DNA of 53,839 bases from contig NZ_JBPYCS010000018.1 of assembly GCF_051846935.1 (NCBI RefSeq), forward strand, positions 1 to 53,839. Reading direction: 5' to 3'. The position numbers and the translations under genes are program-made. Within the stretch, counting starts at the first letter, position 1. Every line of letters starts with the position of its first letter. Below, one piece after another: positions 36,177 to 44,571 of the stretch. The notes beneath the pieces are model-generated. The model worked only from the letters and a program-made list of their open reading frames with translations, ran no database searches and was not told the origin of the DNA. The stretch is from JBPYCR01 sp051846935. GTDB taxonomy: Bacteria > Bacillota > Bacilli > Bacillales > Amphibacillaceae.

Positions 36177-37070
36177 ATGACTTTACAAGGAAAAAATATA
36201 TGTGCAAATAAAAATAATGACCGTGGGCGCTTACTAGTTAAATGTCCCGACAAACCTGGAATAGTTGCCACCCTTTCCAAATTTTTATATGAACATAATT
36301 CAAACATTATCGAGTCAAGCCAATATTCCAGCGATCCTGAAGGTGGAACATTTTTCATACGAATTGAATTTCACTGCGACAATTTGCAGGACAAGCGTGA
36401 AGAATTAGAACGAGACTTTAAAAGGTTAGCCTCTGCCTTTTTTATGGAGTATCGGTTTACGTACGGAAACAATCGCAAACGAACGGCAATCTACGTTTCT
36501 AAAGAAATACATTGCTTAATGGAACTACTATGGGAATGGCAAAGTGGAGATTTAGATACAGATATTGCAGTTGTAATTAGTAACCACGAAAATGCACGAA
36601 ATATTGTCGAATCACTCGGTATCCCTTTTTACTATATCCCGGCAAATAAAAACATTCGTCACGAAGTAGAAGAAAAACAAATTCAACTTATGCAAAAATA
36701 TAACGTCGATTTACTTATCCTTGCTCGCTATATGCAAATATTAACACCGAACTTTGTTAGCAAGTTCCCAAATCGGATTATTAATATCCACCATTCTTTT
36801 TTACCCGCATTTATCGGTGCAAGGCCTTATGAACGAGCCTATGACCGAGGGGTAAAATTGATTGGTGCGACCTCTCATTATGTAACAAATGACTTAGATG
36901 AAGGACCAATTATCGAACAAGATATCGAACGCGTTGATCATAGAGATCACATTAACGATTTAAAAAAGATTGGTCAGCAAGTTGAGCGCCGTGTCCTTGC
37001 ACGTGCCGTTAAGTGGCATCTTGAAGACCGCATTATCGTTCAAAATAACAAAACAATCGTATTTCGCTAA
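36177..37070 (+). CDS. purU: Formyltetrahydrofolate deformylase
   Basis: 297 aa. N-terminal ACT domain (LLVKCPDKPGIVATLSKFLY), then a formyltransferase-like hydrolase domain with NIHHSFLPAFIGARPYERAY, GVKLIGATSHYVTNDLDEGP and the active-site Asp/His of the family. It releases formate from 10-formyl-THF, balancing one-carbon units for purine synthesis. ATG follows TAGGAGATG. Length and motifs are normal. Its upstream region carries MITE copy 3, which may have displaced earlier regulation. A strong terminator follows. Confidence 0.95.
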   Translation: MTLQGKNICANKNNDRGRLLVKCPDKPGIVATLSKFLYEHNSNIIESSQYSSDPEGGTFFIRIEFHCDNLQDKREELERDFKRLASAFFMEYRFTYGNNRKRTAIYVSKEIHCLMELLWEWQSGDLDTDIAVVISNHENARNIVESLGIPFYYIPANKNIRHEVEEKQIQLMQKYNVDLLILARYMQILTPNFVSKFPNRIINIHHSFLPAFIGARPYERAYDRGVKLIGATSHYVTNDLDEGPIIEQDIERVDHRDHINDLKKIGQQVERRVLARAVKWHLEDRIIVQNNKTIVFR

Positions 37071-37099
37071 TGGTAGTTTTTATACGAATCCAACAAAAG

Positions 37100-37147
37100 A
37101 AGCATTGGAAGCAACCTTGTTGAAGGTCATTCCGATGCTTTTTTCTT
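37100..37147 (+). terminator. Terminator of purU
   Basis: AAGCATTGGAA (37100-37110) with TTCCGATGCTT (37130-37140), one G-T pair, inner pairing ACCTT/AAGGT, then TTTTC. Confidence 0.8.
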
Positions 37148-37189
37148 TGTTTAATAACGTTGACGATGAATTTTAAATCCACTAATTAT

Positions 37190-37435
37190 TTAAATAAGGC
37201 TCGTATATAAACAAGAGCCGTTGACATATACGAAGACTCTTGTAGGAAAAGCAACAGCCGAAAATCCATGTAAGAAGTTTGAATAAACGTCTTACATTAG
37301 TTGAGGCGTTGCCCACAGAAAGCGAGGTATAGGACAACGGCGGCATCCGCACAGCATAGTAAAAAACATCACTTCTATACAAAAGAGGGTTTTCAAAATT
37401 CTTACTATCCACTCTCACATATATGTAACTAATTC
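37190..37435. repeat. Type D repeat, copy 1
   Basis: Blocks GACATATACGAAGACTC, AGCCGAAAATCCAT, TTAGTTGAGGCGTTG and CACAGAAAGCG recur inverted at 42857-43207 and partly at 14601-14735. The right end (CTCACATATATGTAACT, inverted AGTTACATATATGTGAG) resembles the type B end AGTCACGTATTTGTGGG. Confidence 0.65.
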
Positions 37436-37511
37436 TAAATTTTCGAAAGCATATACAGAAGCAAGCAAATATATTATAATATAGTCGATAATGGGATGAG
37501 GGTGCGTATAA

Positions 37512-38060
37512 ATGATTAATAGTAAAACTTCCTTACGAGAGAAAAGCATTGTCTTTATTGGCTTTATGGGTGTTGGCAAAACTACGGTAGCAAAGCTTGT
37601 AGCAGAAAAACTCTATCGAAGCTTTATTGACATTGACCAAGAAATAGAGAAAGAGTTTCAAATGCCTACAACCGAAATATTCAAGACATTTGGCGAGCAA
37701 ACATTTAGACAAAAAGAAAAAGAATACATTTTAAAATATACATCACAACGGTTAAAAGTAATATCCTTAGGTGGAGGAGCCTTTTTACAGGAGGATGTTC
37801 GGAAGGCATGCATGGAAAATGCAATCGTATTTTATTTAGATATTTCCTGGGAATCTTGGAAAGATCGGCTGAACATGTTAATTGACAGTAGACCCGTATT
37901 GCAAAATCGTTCAATTAAAGATATTGAATCGTTGTTTCATGAACGGAAAGAAATTTACTCCGATCACAATTCCAAACTATCTACCGACACCTTTAACGAA
38001 AACGAAGTAGCCGCGTATATAATCGATTCTTTAAAACTTGCTTGGGAACTGTATGATTAA
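37512..38060 (+). CDS. aroK: Shikimate kinase
   Basis: 182 aa, P-loop kinase of the shikimate pathway (shikimate to shikimate 3-phosphate). Walker A GFMGVGKTTVAK (17-28), shikimate-binding FIDIDQEIE (D40, D42), EQTFRQKEKEYI (Arg), LGGGAF (the GGG loop), and the lid/ATP Arg in DSRPVLQ. ATG follows GAGGGTG. Single gene with its own terminator. Confidence 0.94.
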   Translation: MINSKTSLREKSIVFIGFMGVGKTTVAKLVAEKLYRSFIDIDQEIEKEFQMPTTEIFKTFGEQTFRQKEKEYILKYTSQRLKVISLGGGAFLQEDVRKACMENAIVFYLDISWESWKDRLNMLIDSRPVLQNRSIKDIESLFHERKEIYSDHNSKLSTDTFNENEVAAYIIDSLKLAWELYD

Positions 38061-38064
38061 TGAT

Positions 38065-38104
38065 ACAAGAAAACACGGAAATCTCCTTGTTTTCTTGTTT
38101 TTTT
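38065..38104 (+). terminator. Terminator of aroK
   Basis: ACAAGAAAACA (38065-38075) with TGTTTTCTTGT (38088-38098), followed by TTTTTT. Confidence 0.85.
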
Positions 38105-38253
38105 CATTCACCAACATTCCATACTATCTGTCCTCGAAAGATACGCTCTAAAGTAATGTAGGTTTTTCCCTCTTGTCCTAAAGTAAATCTAAAGCGAAAC
38201 GTGTGATGAATCGTGTAATTACAGCCCAACATTTGAATGTGCCAAGAGTTCAT
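38104..38253 (-). CDS. Possible small protein (49 aa), unrecognised
   Basis: ATG 38253 to TGA 38104. The second half reads like a real beta-rich protein end (FRFTLGQEGKTYITLERIF, then RGQIVWNVGE), but the ribosome binding site is weak (GTGAG only). It may be the C-terminal remnant of a longer gene whose front is lost. Convergent with aroK. No family assigned. Confidence 0.35.
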   Translation of the reverse strand: MNSWHIQMLGCNYTIHHTFRFRFTLGQEGKTYITLERIFRGQIVWNVGE

Positions 38254-38311
38254 CTCACGATTATTCCATAAAACCTAATAATTGCTGTCATTGCAAACAC
38301 GCCTTCTGCCT

Positions 38312-39262
38312 TTACTTATCTTTCAAGTTCTTCATCATATGCATCCTTGCTTTTTTCCTTTTATCCCACATATATTCAAGTGTTCCTGAGCCTATAAATA
38401 CACCACATAAAATTAATATCAACCCATAAAAATGATTTAATAATATCGGTTCTCCCAAAAAAATTGCCGCTCCAGCCAATGAAAAAAAAGTATTTAAGTT
38501 AATGAAAATAGTCGTTTCAGCAGGCCCAACGTTTTTCACTGCAAAGTTGTAGGTCATATGTCCAAAAGCTGTACATAATACAGCACTGAACAAAAAGATA
38601 AGACCGAGCTTCCATGAAAAAAGCGCAGTAATTTGGTTTACGTTCGATTCCACAATTAAACTAAATACGAAGATAAAAACAGAGCCGAGTACGAGCATAT
38701 ATCCAGTAAGCAATCTTGGATCAAAGTCTGGATTTAATTTGCTAATTAATATAAAGCTAAACGCCTGTAAAAGCATGGACAAAAATATCCATAGATCCCC
38801 AATAGAAACGGTTGATAGACCCCCTGTACCCGAAAGTGACGTGACGACAATTCCGATAAATCCAAGGATAAAACCTAATACGCGCATTCGAGTGACACGA
38901 TCATTTAGTAATAATATAGATAACACCATCGTTACGAGCGGTGCAGTGCCTAAAATTAACCCGGCATTTACTCCGGAAGTGCGCGTCAAGCCAATTGCTA
39001 GCAGTGAATGATGAAATACAACATTAAAAATCGTAATGTAAGCAATCGTTACAAGCTCCTTCTTTGTTGGCAAGCGAAATATTTTCATGAAATATGAAAT
39101 AATAAGAACCGATATTCCAGCAGTAAAAATTCGAACAGAAGTTAAAAAAATCGGATCAATCGTTGTAACAAGTACCTTTAAGGCAGATACGTTAAATCCC
39201 CAAAACATCATGACAAGTAATAAAAGTGCATATATTTTACCCAAAGCTCCACCTGATTTCAT
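38312..39262 (-). CDS. EamA-domain DMT transporter
   Basis: About 316 aa with ten membrane segments in two EamA repeats: LLLLVMMFWGFNVSALKVL, VFHHSLLAIGLTRTSGVNAGL with APLVTMVLSILLL in the first, and SAVLCTAFGHMTYNFAVKNVG, then PAETTIFINLNTFFSL with FLGEPILLNHFYG in the second. Probably exports metabolites or amino acids. The ATG at 39262 has no ribosome binding site; a TTG at 39244 sits 4 nt after AGGTGG and may be the start. Single gene. Confidence 0.83.
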   Translation of the reverse strand: MKSGGALGKIYALLLLVMMFWGFNVSALKVLVTTIDPIFLTSVRIFTAGISVLIISYFMKIFRLPTKKELVTIAYITIFNVVFHHSLLAIGLTRTSGVNAGLILGTAPLVTMVLSILLLNDRVTRMRVLGFILGFIGIVVTSLSGTGGLSTVSIGDLWIFLSMLLQAFSFILISKLNPDFDPRLLTGYMLVLGSVFIFVFSLIVESNVNQITALFSWKLGLIFLFSAVLCTAFGHMTYNFAVKNVGPAETTIFINLNTFFSLAGAAIFLGEPILLNHFYGLILILCGVFIGSGTLEYMWDKRKKARMHMMKNLKDK

Positions 39263-39469
39263 TAAGTAATCATTTTATTCAAATAGATCTCTCTTCAGTA
39301 TAGCAGGCAAAGCGCTCACACTTCCAATTAATAACTTCTTCTGACTTTCAACTAAAACGAAATGTCCTTTAAAGATGAAAAACTTGTCAAATAATTTAAG
39401 CATAGGACGAAATGAGCAGTAATAAGATGATAGTATTACTCGATTTTTTTACATAAAGGAGGTGCTTTT

Positions 39470-40261
39470 ATAAATAAGTTTGTTACTTATTCATTAGATG
39501 AAATTCAATTTTGGTCAAGAATAATGAAAGAACATGCATTGTTTCTTAGTCTCGGATTTAGTTATAATGATGAAAAACTCATTAAAGAAGCACAGCAATT
39601 TATTGATCTATTTGAACGAGTCGAACAAGAAATGAGCTCTTTTTCCAAGAATGCCGATCCTACTGAAATAGCAACGTTTAATTTACGAGTATATGAAGCA
39701 GCTACAGCTATTTGGGCATACAAACGTAAAGTACTTGGTTTAACGTTGCGATGTGAAGTACATTCTAATAACTACCCTTTGTTATTGGATCATACGAGCA
39801 GAGAAGCAGCTTATTTTGCGCAACGATTGAAGGATTTGAATGATGGAAAATTACAGCCGATGCCAGAAACAATTATTAGAGAGAACGTTTTCTTTTTGAA
39901 GACGATGGCGGATCATTCCAAATTTATTGGACATCTTCTTGATCCTTCTGAGCGAAAGCTAGTTGATCAAGCAAAAGAATTCAGTCACGACTTTGATCAA
40001 CTGTTATATCAAGCGATTGACCTTGAATCGATGCGTCCACACTCCGAAACAACACCAATACTTGAGCAATTTCTCGACCAAAATCGGGTCTCGGTAAAAT
40101 CGTTGCGTACGTTTAAGAAAACAGCGGCAGAATTAATTGAGAGCTGCAAAATTAAAAGTAATATTCATCCGCTTCTTGCCGATCACGTTTTTAGAGAAGC
40201 AGATCGTTTTTTAACAATTATTGACATGTTTGAAGAAAGTCTCACTACGAACAATAACTAA
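39470..40261 (+). CDS. DUF2935 domain protein
   Basis: 263 aa if started at ATA 39470; an ATG at 39524 gives 245 aa. The protein has two similar all-helical halves: FWSRIMKEHALFLSLGFSY ... HTSREAAYFAQRL, and ENVFFLKTMADHSKFIGHLL ... HVFREADRFLTII, the DUF2935 pattern (metal-binding-like His/Glu helices, ferritin-like). The family motif begins before ATG 39524 (YSLDEIQFWSRIMKEH), and a strong AAAGGAGGTG stands 5 nt before ATA 39470, with no standard start at right spacing. So a non-AUG start is likely (see findings). Function unknown. Confidence 0.75.
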   Translation: MNKFVTYSLDEIQFWSRIMKEHALFLSLGFSYNDEKLIKEAQQFIDLFERVEQEMSSFSKNADPTEIATFNLRVYEAATAIWAYKRKVLGLTLRCEVHSNNYPLLLDHTSREAAYFAQRLKDLNDGKLQPMPETIIRENVFFLKTMADHSKFIGHLLDPSERKLVDQAKEFSHDFDQLLYQAIDLESMRPHSETTPILEQFLDQNRVSVKSLRTFKKTAAELIESCKIKSNIHPLLADHVFREADRFLTIIDMFEESLTTNNN

Positions 40262-40292
40262 AAAACTACTTAAATATGTACTCATTAAAAAT

Positions 40293-40332
40293 GAAAATGC
40301 TACATAGTACATCACTCTATGCAGCATTTTCA
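40293..40332. terminator. Bidirectional terminator
   Basis: GAAAATGCT and AGCATTTTC pair, extended inside by ATAG/CTAT. It lies between DUF2935 and rpoN, which converge, with A- and T-rich sides. Confidence 0.7.
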
Positions 40333-41631
40333 TATTTTAAATTCCTTTCTTTTACTCGAAGAAGGGATGTTTAGCTCTTCCCTATATTTTGCGACCGTTC
40401 TTCTCGACAAGGTAATTCTTTTCGTTTGTTGGAAGTACTCTACTATTTTTTGATCAGACAATGGTTTGTATTTATTTTCATTATTTATTATTTCTTGCAA
40501 TAGCATCTTCACTTTCGTTTGTGAGGCTCCTTGTCCTTGGTCACTATTTAGTTTTGTAGAAAAAAGCAATCGTAAATCAAACGAACCTTTTGGTGTTTGG
40601 ATTACTTTATTAGCTGTGGCACGACTTACAGTAGATTCATGCATGTTAATTTCTTCTGCTACATCCTTTAAGGTTAGTGGTTGCAAGGCAGAAAAACCGT
40701 TTTGAAAAAATCCGAGTTGCTTTTTTATAATTACTTTCATTATTTTTATTATTGTACGTTTACGTTGTTCTAAACTGTTTTTCAGCCACTGATAATTTTT
40801 ATACTGATTTTGAACATAGCTAGGCAACTTATCTGTAATTAAATTAGAATAATTCGTATTAAAACGAATTTCTGGTAAAAATCGATCATTAAAATATACG
40901 TTAAAAATTCCACTTGTTTGTTCTACTATTAAATCAGGATTTGAATATTCAATTGAAGGAAAAGCAAGATCTATACCTGGTCTCGGATCCAATGTTTGAA
41001 TAAATGTGTGTATTTCCTTTACATCTAAAAGCGTAATATTTAAATGCTTGGCAATTACCTGCCATTTTTTATCGGCAAGCTGTTCCAAATAATTAGAAAT
41101 AACTTGCTGAACAATCGTCTTTTGCGGAAATTCTCGTTTCACTTGTAACAGCAGACATTCCTGTAAACTCCGAGCACCTATCCCTGCTGGTTCAAGCTGC
41201 TGGAGCAATTGTATCCCCCGCTCAAGCTCCATTTCATTTATAGTAAACTCCTGCATTATTTCTTCATCACTTAGTGGCAAGTACCCATTTTCATCCAAGT
41301 TTAAAATAAGATAGGTTACTACGTCCCTTTCCGAAGAAGATAACTCCAACCATTTTGTTTGATCAATTAATGATTCGCGCATTCCTTGCTCATCACTTGC
41401 AACAAATTCAACGGGTTCGACTACATCCCTTGATGACGTTAGTGTCTGATGACTTTTTTCAAAAGGCTCCTGCTCTTTTTCAACGAGTTCGATTAATGGA
41501 TTTTCAAGCGATTTCTCTTGCAAAAATTGATACAATTCATAGTTTGAATATTGTAGAAGCTCAATCGCCTGCCTTAATTCAGTTGTCATAACAAGGTTTA
41601 ACGATTGCTTTTGCTCTAGCACTAATTCCAT
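40330..41631 (-). CDS. rpoN: RNA polymerase sigma-54 factor
   Basis: 433 aa from ATG 41631 (AAGGAGGG upstream), called sigL in Bacillus. N-terminal region I is rich in Gln/Leu (ELVLEQKQSLNLVMTTELRQ), then the core-binding part (GYLPLSDEEI..., LQQLEPAGIGARSLQECLLLQ in short landmarks), an HTH near EEINMHESTVSRATANK and the RpoN box LSRRTVAKYREELNI at the end. Directs transcription from -24/-12 promoters with enhancer-binding activators; no such activator is in this window. Single gene. Confidence 0.95.
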   Translation of the reverse strand: MELVLEQKQSLNLVMTTELRQAIELLQYSNYELYQFLQEKSLENPLIELVEKEQEPFEKSHQTLTSSRDVVEPVEFVASDEQGMRESLIDQTKWLELSSSERDVVTYLILNLDENGYLPLSDEEIMQEFTINEMELERGIQLLQQLEPAGIGARSLQECLLLQVKREFPQKTIVQQVISNYLEQLADKKWQVIAKHLNITLLDVKEIHTFIQTLDPRPGIDLAFPSIEYSNPDLIVEQTSGIFNVYFNDRFLPEIRFNTNYSNLITDKLPSYVQNQYKNYQWLKNSLEQRKRTIIKIMKVIIKKQLGFFQNGFSALQPLTLKDVAEEINMHESTVSRATANKVIQTPKGSFDLRLLFSTKLNSDQGQGASQTKVKMLLQEIINNENKYKPLSDQKIVEYFQQTKRITLSRRTVAKYREELNIPSSSKRKEFKI

Positions 41632-41721
41632 GCTTCGTCCCTCCTTGAGCAATTAGATGAAACCGCCTTCATTCTATTATAATATGAAAAATTGAAATTA
41701 TCGAGCTTGATTTTTGCAGCA

Positions 41722-41984
41722 GATTGAGTCACGTATTTGTGGGTGTTATTTTAAGAAGTTAAAAAACCTCTCTTTGTATTCGTTAATTTTAGTATTGATT
41801 CCTACCGACCGCAGTAGATATACACTACGCTTTCCGAGGAGGCTGAAGCCGTGCCCGCGGAAAGCATCCACCTGCAGTGAACATCAATGGTGTTATTCAT
41901 GTGTATATCGTTCGAAGTAAAATTGATCACATATTATCTACTTAGATTCGTGCATCTGTTCCCCCACAAACATTTTACGCATAC
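41722..41984 (+). repeat. MITE-like element B, copy 4 (most complete)
   Basis: 263 bp. Starts GATTGAGTCACGTATTTGTG and ends TTTTACGCATAC. Inverted ends match at 17 of 24 positions. Flanked by TTTTGCAGCA on both sides (41712-41721 and 41985-41994). Core has CTACCGACCGCAGTAG, TTTCCGAGGAGGCTGAAGCC and a perfect CTTTCC...GGAAAG stem. Confidence 0.9.
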
Positions 41985-42087
41985 TTTTGCAGCATATTGT
42001 CAATTACATGCTACAAGAAGCATTACTTTCATGTATCACACCTTCATTAATTGAACTTTTACTTATAACTATTCCTACATCGCTCTT

Positions 42088-42402
42088 TTATTCAAAATAC
42101 TTTAATCCTACTGCCCCCGCAATAATGCACGTTAGAAACAACATGCGCTTCCAGCCTGCTGATTCTTTAAAAAACAATATTCCCATAATAACTGCACCAG
42201 CAGCCCCGAGACCTGTCCATATGGCATAAGCGGTTCCTAATGGTATGGATTGCATCGCCAAAGATAAAAATACAAAGCCTAGACCCATCGATACGATAAT
42301 CATCACTAAATGAAAATACGATTTACTGCGGACAAACATATTAATATACATGACGCCAAAAATTTCACCGAAGCTTGCTATAATTAAAAAAAACCAAGCC
42401 AT
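42088..42402 (-). CDS. ykkD: SMR family transporter subunit, YkkD-like
   Basis: 104 aa, four membrane segments; SIPLGTAYAIWTGLGAAGAV is the SMR signature and ILFFKESAGWKRM follows it. The active-site Glu is in ASFGEIFGV (Glu13). It pairs with the gene just upstream to form a two-subunit small multidrug/guanidinium-type exporter. Its ATG shares one base with the upstream stop (TAATG). Confidence 0.88.
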   Translation of the reverse strand: MAWFFLIIASFGEIFGVMYINMFVRSKSYFHLVMIIVSMGLGFVFLSLAMQSIPLGTAYAIWTGLGAAGAVIMGILFFKESAGWKRMLFLTCIIAGAVGLKYFE

Positions 42403-42755
42403 TATGCTTCCCCTGCCTTTTTCGTCTCATTTACATTCGGCTCATTTGTATCTGTCGTTACTTTAATACCTACAACGCCTAAAATAATGAGCCCAATAAA
42501 AAACGCCTTAGGAAGCGAAAACACAGCATCAAATAACGTAAAATCAATACATGCTATTACTGCTGCACCTGACCCGGTAAAAACGGCATAAACCGTTCCC
42601 GATGGTAGTGTCTCACATGCTTTAATGATGAAGTAAAAACTGAAAATAATCGCAATAACGGTTCCTGTCCATTCGATCAAATTGTCCGAGTACTTCAAGC
42701 CAATTACCCAAAACACTTCAACAACTGCTGCAAATAAAACGTAAAGCCAAGCCAA
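42402..42755 (-). CDS. ykkC: SMR family transporter subunit, YkkC-like
   Basis: 117 aa from TTG 42755 behind GAGGGGG. Glu13 in AVVEVFWVIGLKYSD is the proton/substrate site of the family; LPSGTVYAVFTGSGAAV is the SMR signature. It has the charged C-terminal tail seen in B. subtilis YkkC (here ending KKAGEA). Forms a hetero-oligomer with YkkD. Segment three (IDFTLFDAVFSL) departs from the family, where FxE usually occurs. No ykkC (guanidine-I) riboswitch is seen upstream. Confidence 0.88.
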   Translation of the reverse strand: MAWLYVLFAAVVEVFWVIGLKYSDNLIEWTGTVIAIIFSFYFIIKACETLPSGTVYAVFTGSGAAVIACIDFTLFDAVFSLPKAFFIGLIILGVVGIKVTTDTNEPNVNETKKAGEA

Positions 42756-42856
42756 TTTGGATAGCCCCCTCTAATATGTATTGACCAATAAATAATACGT
42801 GTTAATAATCAAATACTATCGTTCATTTTATCACACTTTTCCAAACGGGCTAATTC

Positions 42857-43207
42857 GTAGCTTCACGTATTTGTCGGTAAATATTAAGTTTGTTAAAAAG
42901 CGTTCTTTTTGTAGCAATTATTCTATTTTTGAATACGATCGTATACCACCGCTGACATATACTCCGCCTTCTGTGTACAATGCCTCAACTAATTTAAGAA
43001 GTTTTTGCAACTTATTAAATGGATTTTCGACTGTTGGTTTTCCCACGAGAACTTCTCTGTGGGAGTCTTCGCATATGTCAGCGGCTATTGATAATATAAG
43101 GACGATAGGTAAAATTCCTCCTAAACTTTTCTGTATCTAAAGCTTATACAATAAAAGTGGATTACAATTAATCGTTCACCTATACTCCCACAAACACTCA
43201 CTTATAC
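42857..43207. repeat. Type D repeat, copy 2, with MITE-like ends
   Basis: About 351 bp. Ends GTAGCTTCACGTATTTGTCGG and (inverted) GTATAAGTGAGTGTTTGTGGG are alike and resemble the ends of element B. The inside is an inverted copy of 37200-37430. Flanks GCTAATTC and TCTAATCA are only partly alike. Confidence 0.65.
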
Positions 43208-43296
43208 TTTCTAATCAAAAGATTATTCAAATCACTTAGCTCAACAATTTAACTTATCAAGGTACAAGTTGCTTGAAGCGAAAATCGGCGACTCCT

Positions 43297-44571
43297 TCAT
43301 TTAATACGTAACTGTATATCCTCATCTATCCATATCCATTTAGGATAAAATTCCAATTCTAATGTAATCGGTGATTGCAACACGGATAACCCTTCGATTG
43401 TCACCGAATATTTATTTACCTTTTCTTCTGTATTAAAATGATACCCCATGGAACGTACATTTAATTCCTTATTGTTTGAGTCCATAACTTTTCCAAACAA
43501 ACCAAATGGAAATTCATCTTGCGGCCCCATCGTAAATAGGAGCTCATTACCAATAACTTGAAATTCACTAAACTTATTTCCGCTCGGCTGCTTTATTACT
43601 TTTTCTTCTTTTAAGTCAACAACAACACTGCTTTCCGATTTATTTATAGCTTGTATTCTTTTAAAAGACAAATACAGCTTTTCTGGATCTTTAAAATAGT
43701 TACTTTGTAAATATATAATTTTTTCGTGTTCATCAATATGCCTAGTCGTTAATCCATTAACTAGCTTTCCCCAAATTTCACCATCTTCATTAACAAGATG
43801 AAGATCAGGAAAGTCAACTAGTTTTTTCGTGTTTTCAGGATCATATTTCATATGGACGGCAGCACGTAAAGGCGAAATAACGACCTTTGAGATTGTAATT
43901 TTTTGACCATTTGTTTCAACCACTTTATTCATCGCATATACAACGTCTTTTTTTAACTCATTGTGCAGCGAAAATGGGATGTGAAACGTATCCTTTCGCC
44001 CCTGTCCAACAATTTCAAAATGAAGATTAAAATCAGTAGTACTCAATTTATCAGTAAAAAAGTACTCAATCTTTCCACGGTATTTCTTTTGACCTTTCTC
44101 CGAATAATGCGGTTCGCCATAACTAACTGACGCCTCTTGCAATTGTTCTCCCTGCCCATTTCTTAGCTGCACGTTTTCCATAAATAGTTCTTTTTCTTTT
44201 GTGTCCGATTTTATCGTATAAAACAACACAATTCCATTTGTATCTGCAATCGCTCCATCAATTGTTACTCTTAATCCGTTCTTCTTTTCACTAGCTCCAA
44301 TTTCCTCAAAATAGTCGTGTTCTATGGCTGACATCAACCCTTTATTTTCTTTTGTTAGTTCATAAAACGTTATAGAAGCAACACAGCCGATAAGTACAAT
44401 TGCAACGATGGCAAATCCAACAAGCAGTTTATTCCTTCCAGTTAAAGATTTTTGTTGCTTTGCTTTCTTAAATCCTTTCTGTATCGCTTGATCTAAAGAA
44501 TTGTTTGGAATGTTCAACCGTTCAATTTGTTCCTTATATTTTTTTAACTGCTCTTCTTCTCTTTCATACAT
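43297..44571 (-). CDS. DUF4179-domain protein, probable anti-sigma factor
   Basis: 424 aa from ATG 44571, with AAAGGTG upstream; it overlaps the sigma gene by 8 bp. Cytoplasmic N-terminal about 70 residues (YEREEEQLKKYKEQIERL), one membrane segment (LLVGFAIVAIVLIGCVASITF), then a large extracytoplasmic beta-rich domain with GLRVTIDGAIADTNGIVLFY, the DUF4179 pattern. In the family these partner an ECF sigma factor and hold it until an envelope signal arrives. The coupled overlap supports this role. Confidence 0.85.
   Translation of the reverse strand: MYEREEEQLKKYKEQIERLNIPNNSLDQAIQKGFKKAKQQKSLTGRNKLLVGFAIVAIVLIGCVASITFYELTKENKGLMSAIEHDYFEEIGASEKKNGLRVTIDGAIADTNGIVLFYTIKSDTKEKELFMENVQLRNGQGEQLQEASVSYGEPHYSEKGQKKYRGKIEYFFTDKLSTTDFNLHFEIVGQGRKDTFHIPFSLHNELKKDVVYAMNKVVETNGQKITISKVVISPLRAAVHMKYDPENTKKLVDFPDLHLVNEDGEIWGKLVNGLTTRHIDEHEKIIYLQSNYFKDPEKLYLSFKRIQAINKSESSVVVDLKEEKVIKQPSGNKFSEFQVIGNELLFTMGPQDEFPFGLFGKVMDSNNKELNVRSMGYHFNTEEKVNKYSVTIEGLSVLQSPITLELEFYPKWIWIDEDIQLRIK

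Noticed and set aside
10791..43207. Regularly spaced repeats considered as CRISPR
   Set aside because: Copies lie kilobases apart in both orientations with no 30-bp repeat/spacer structure and no cas genes.
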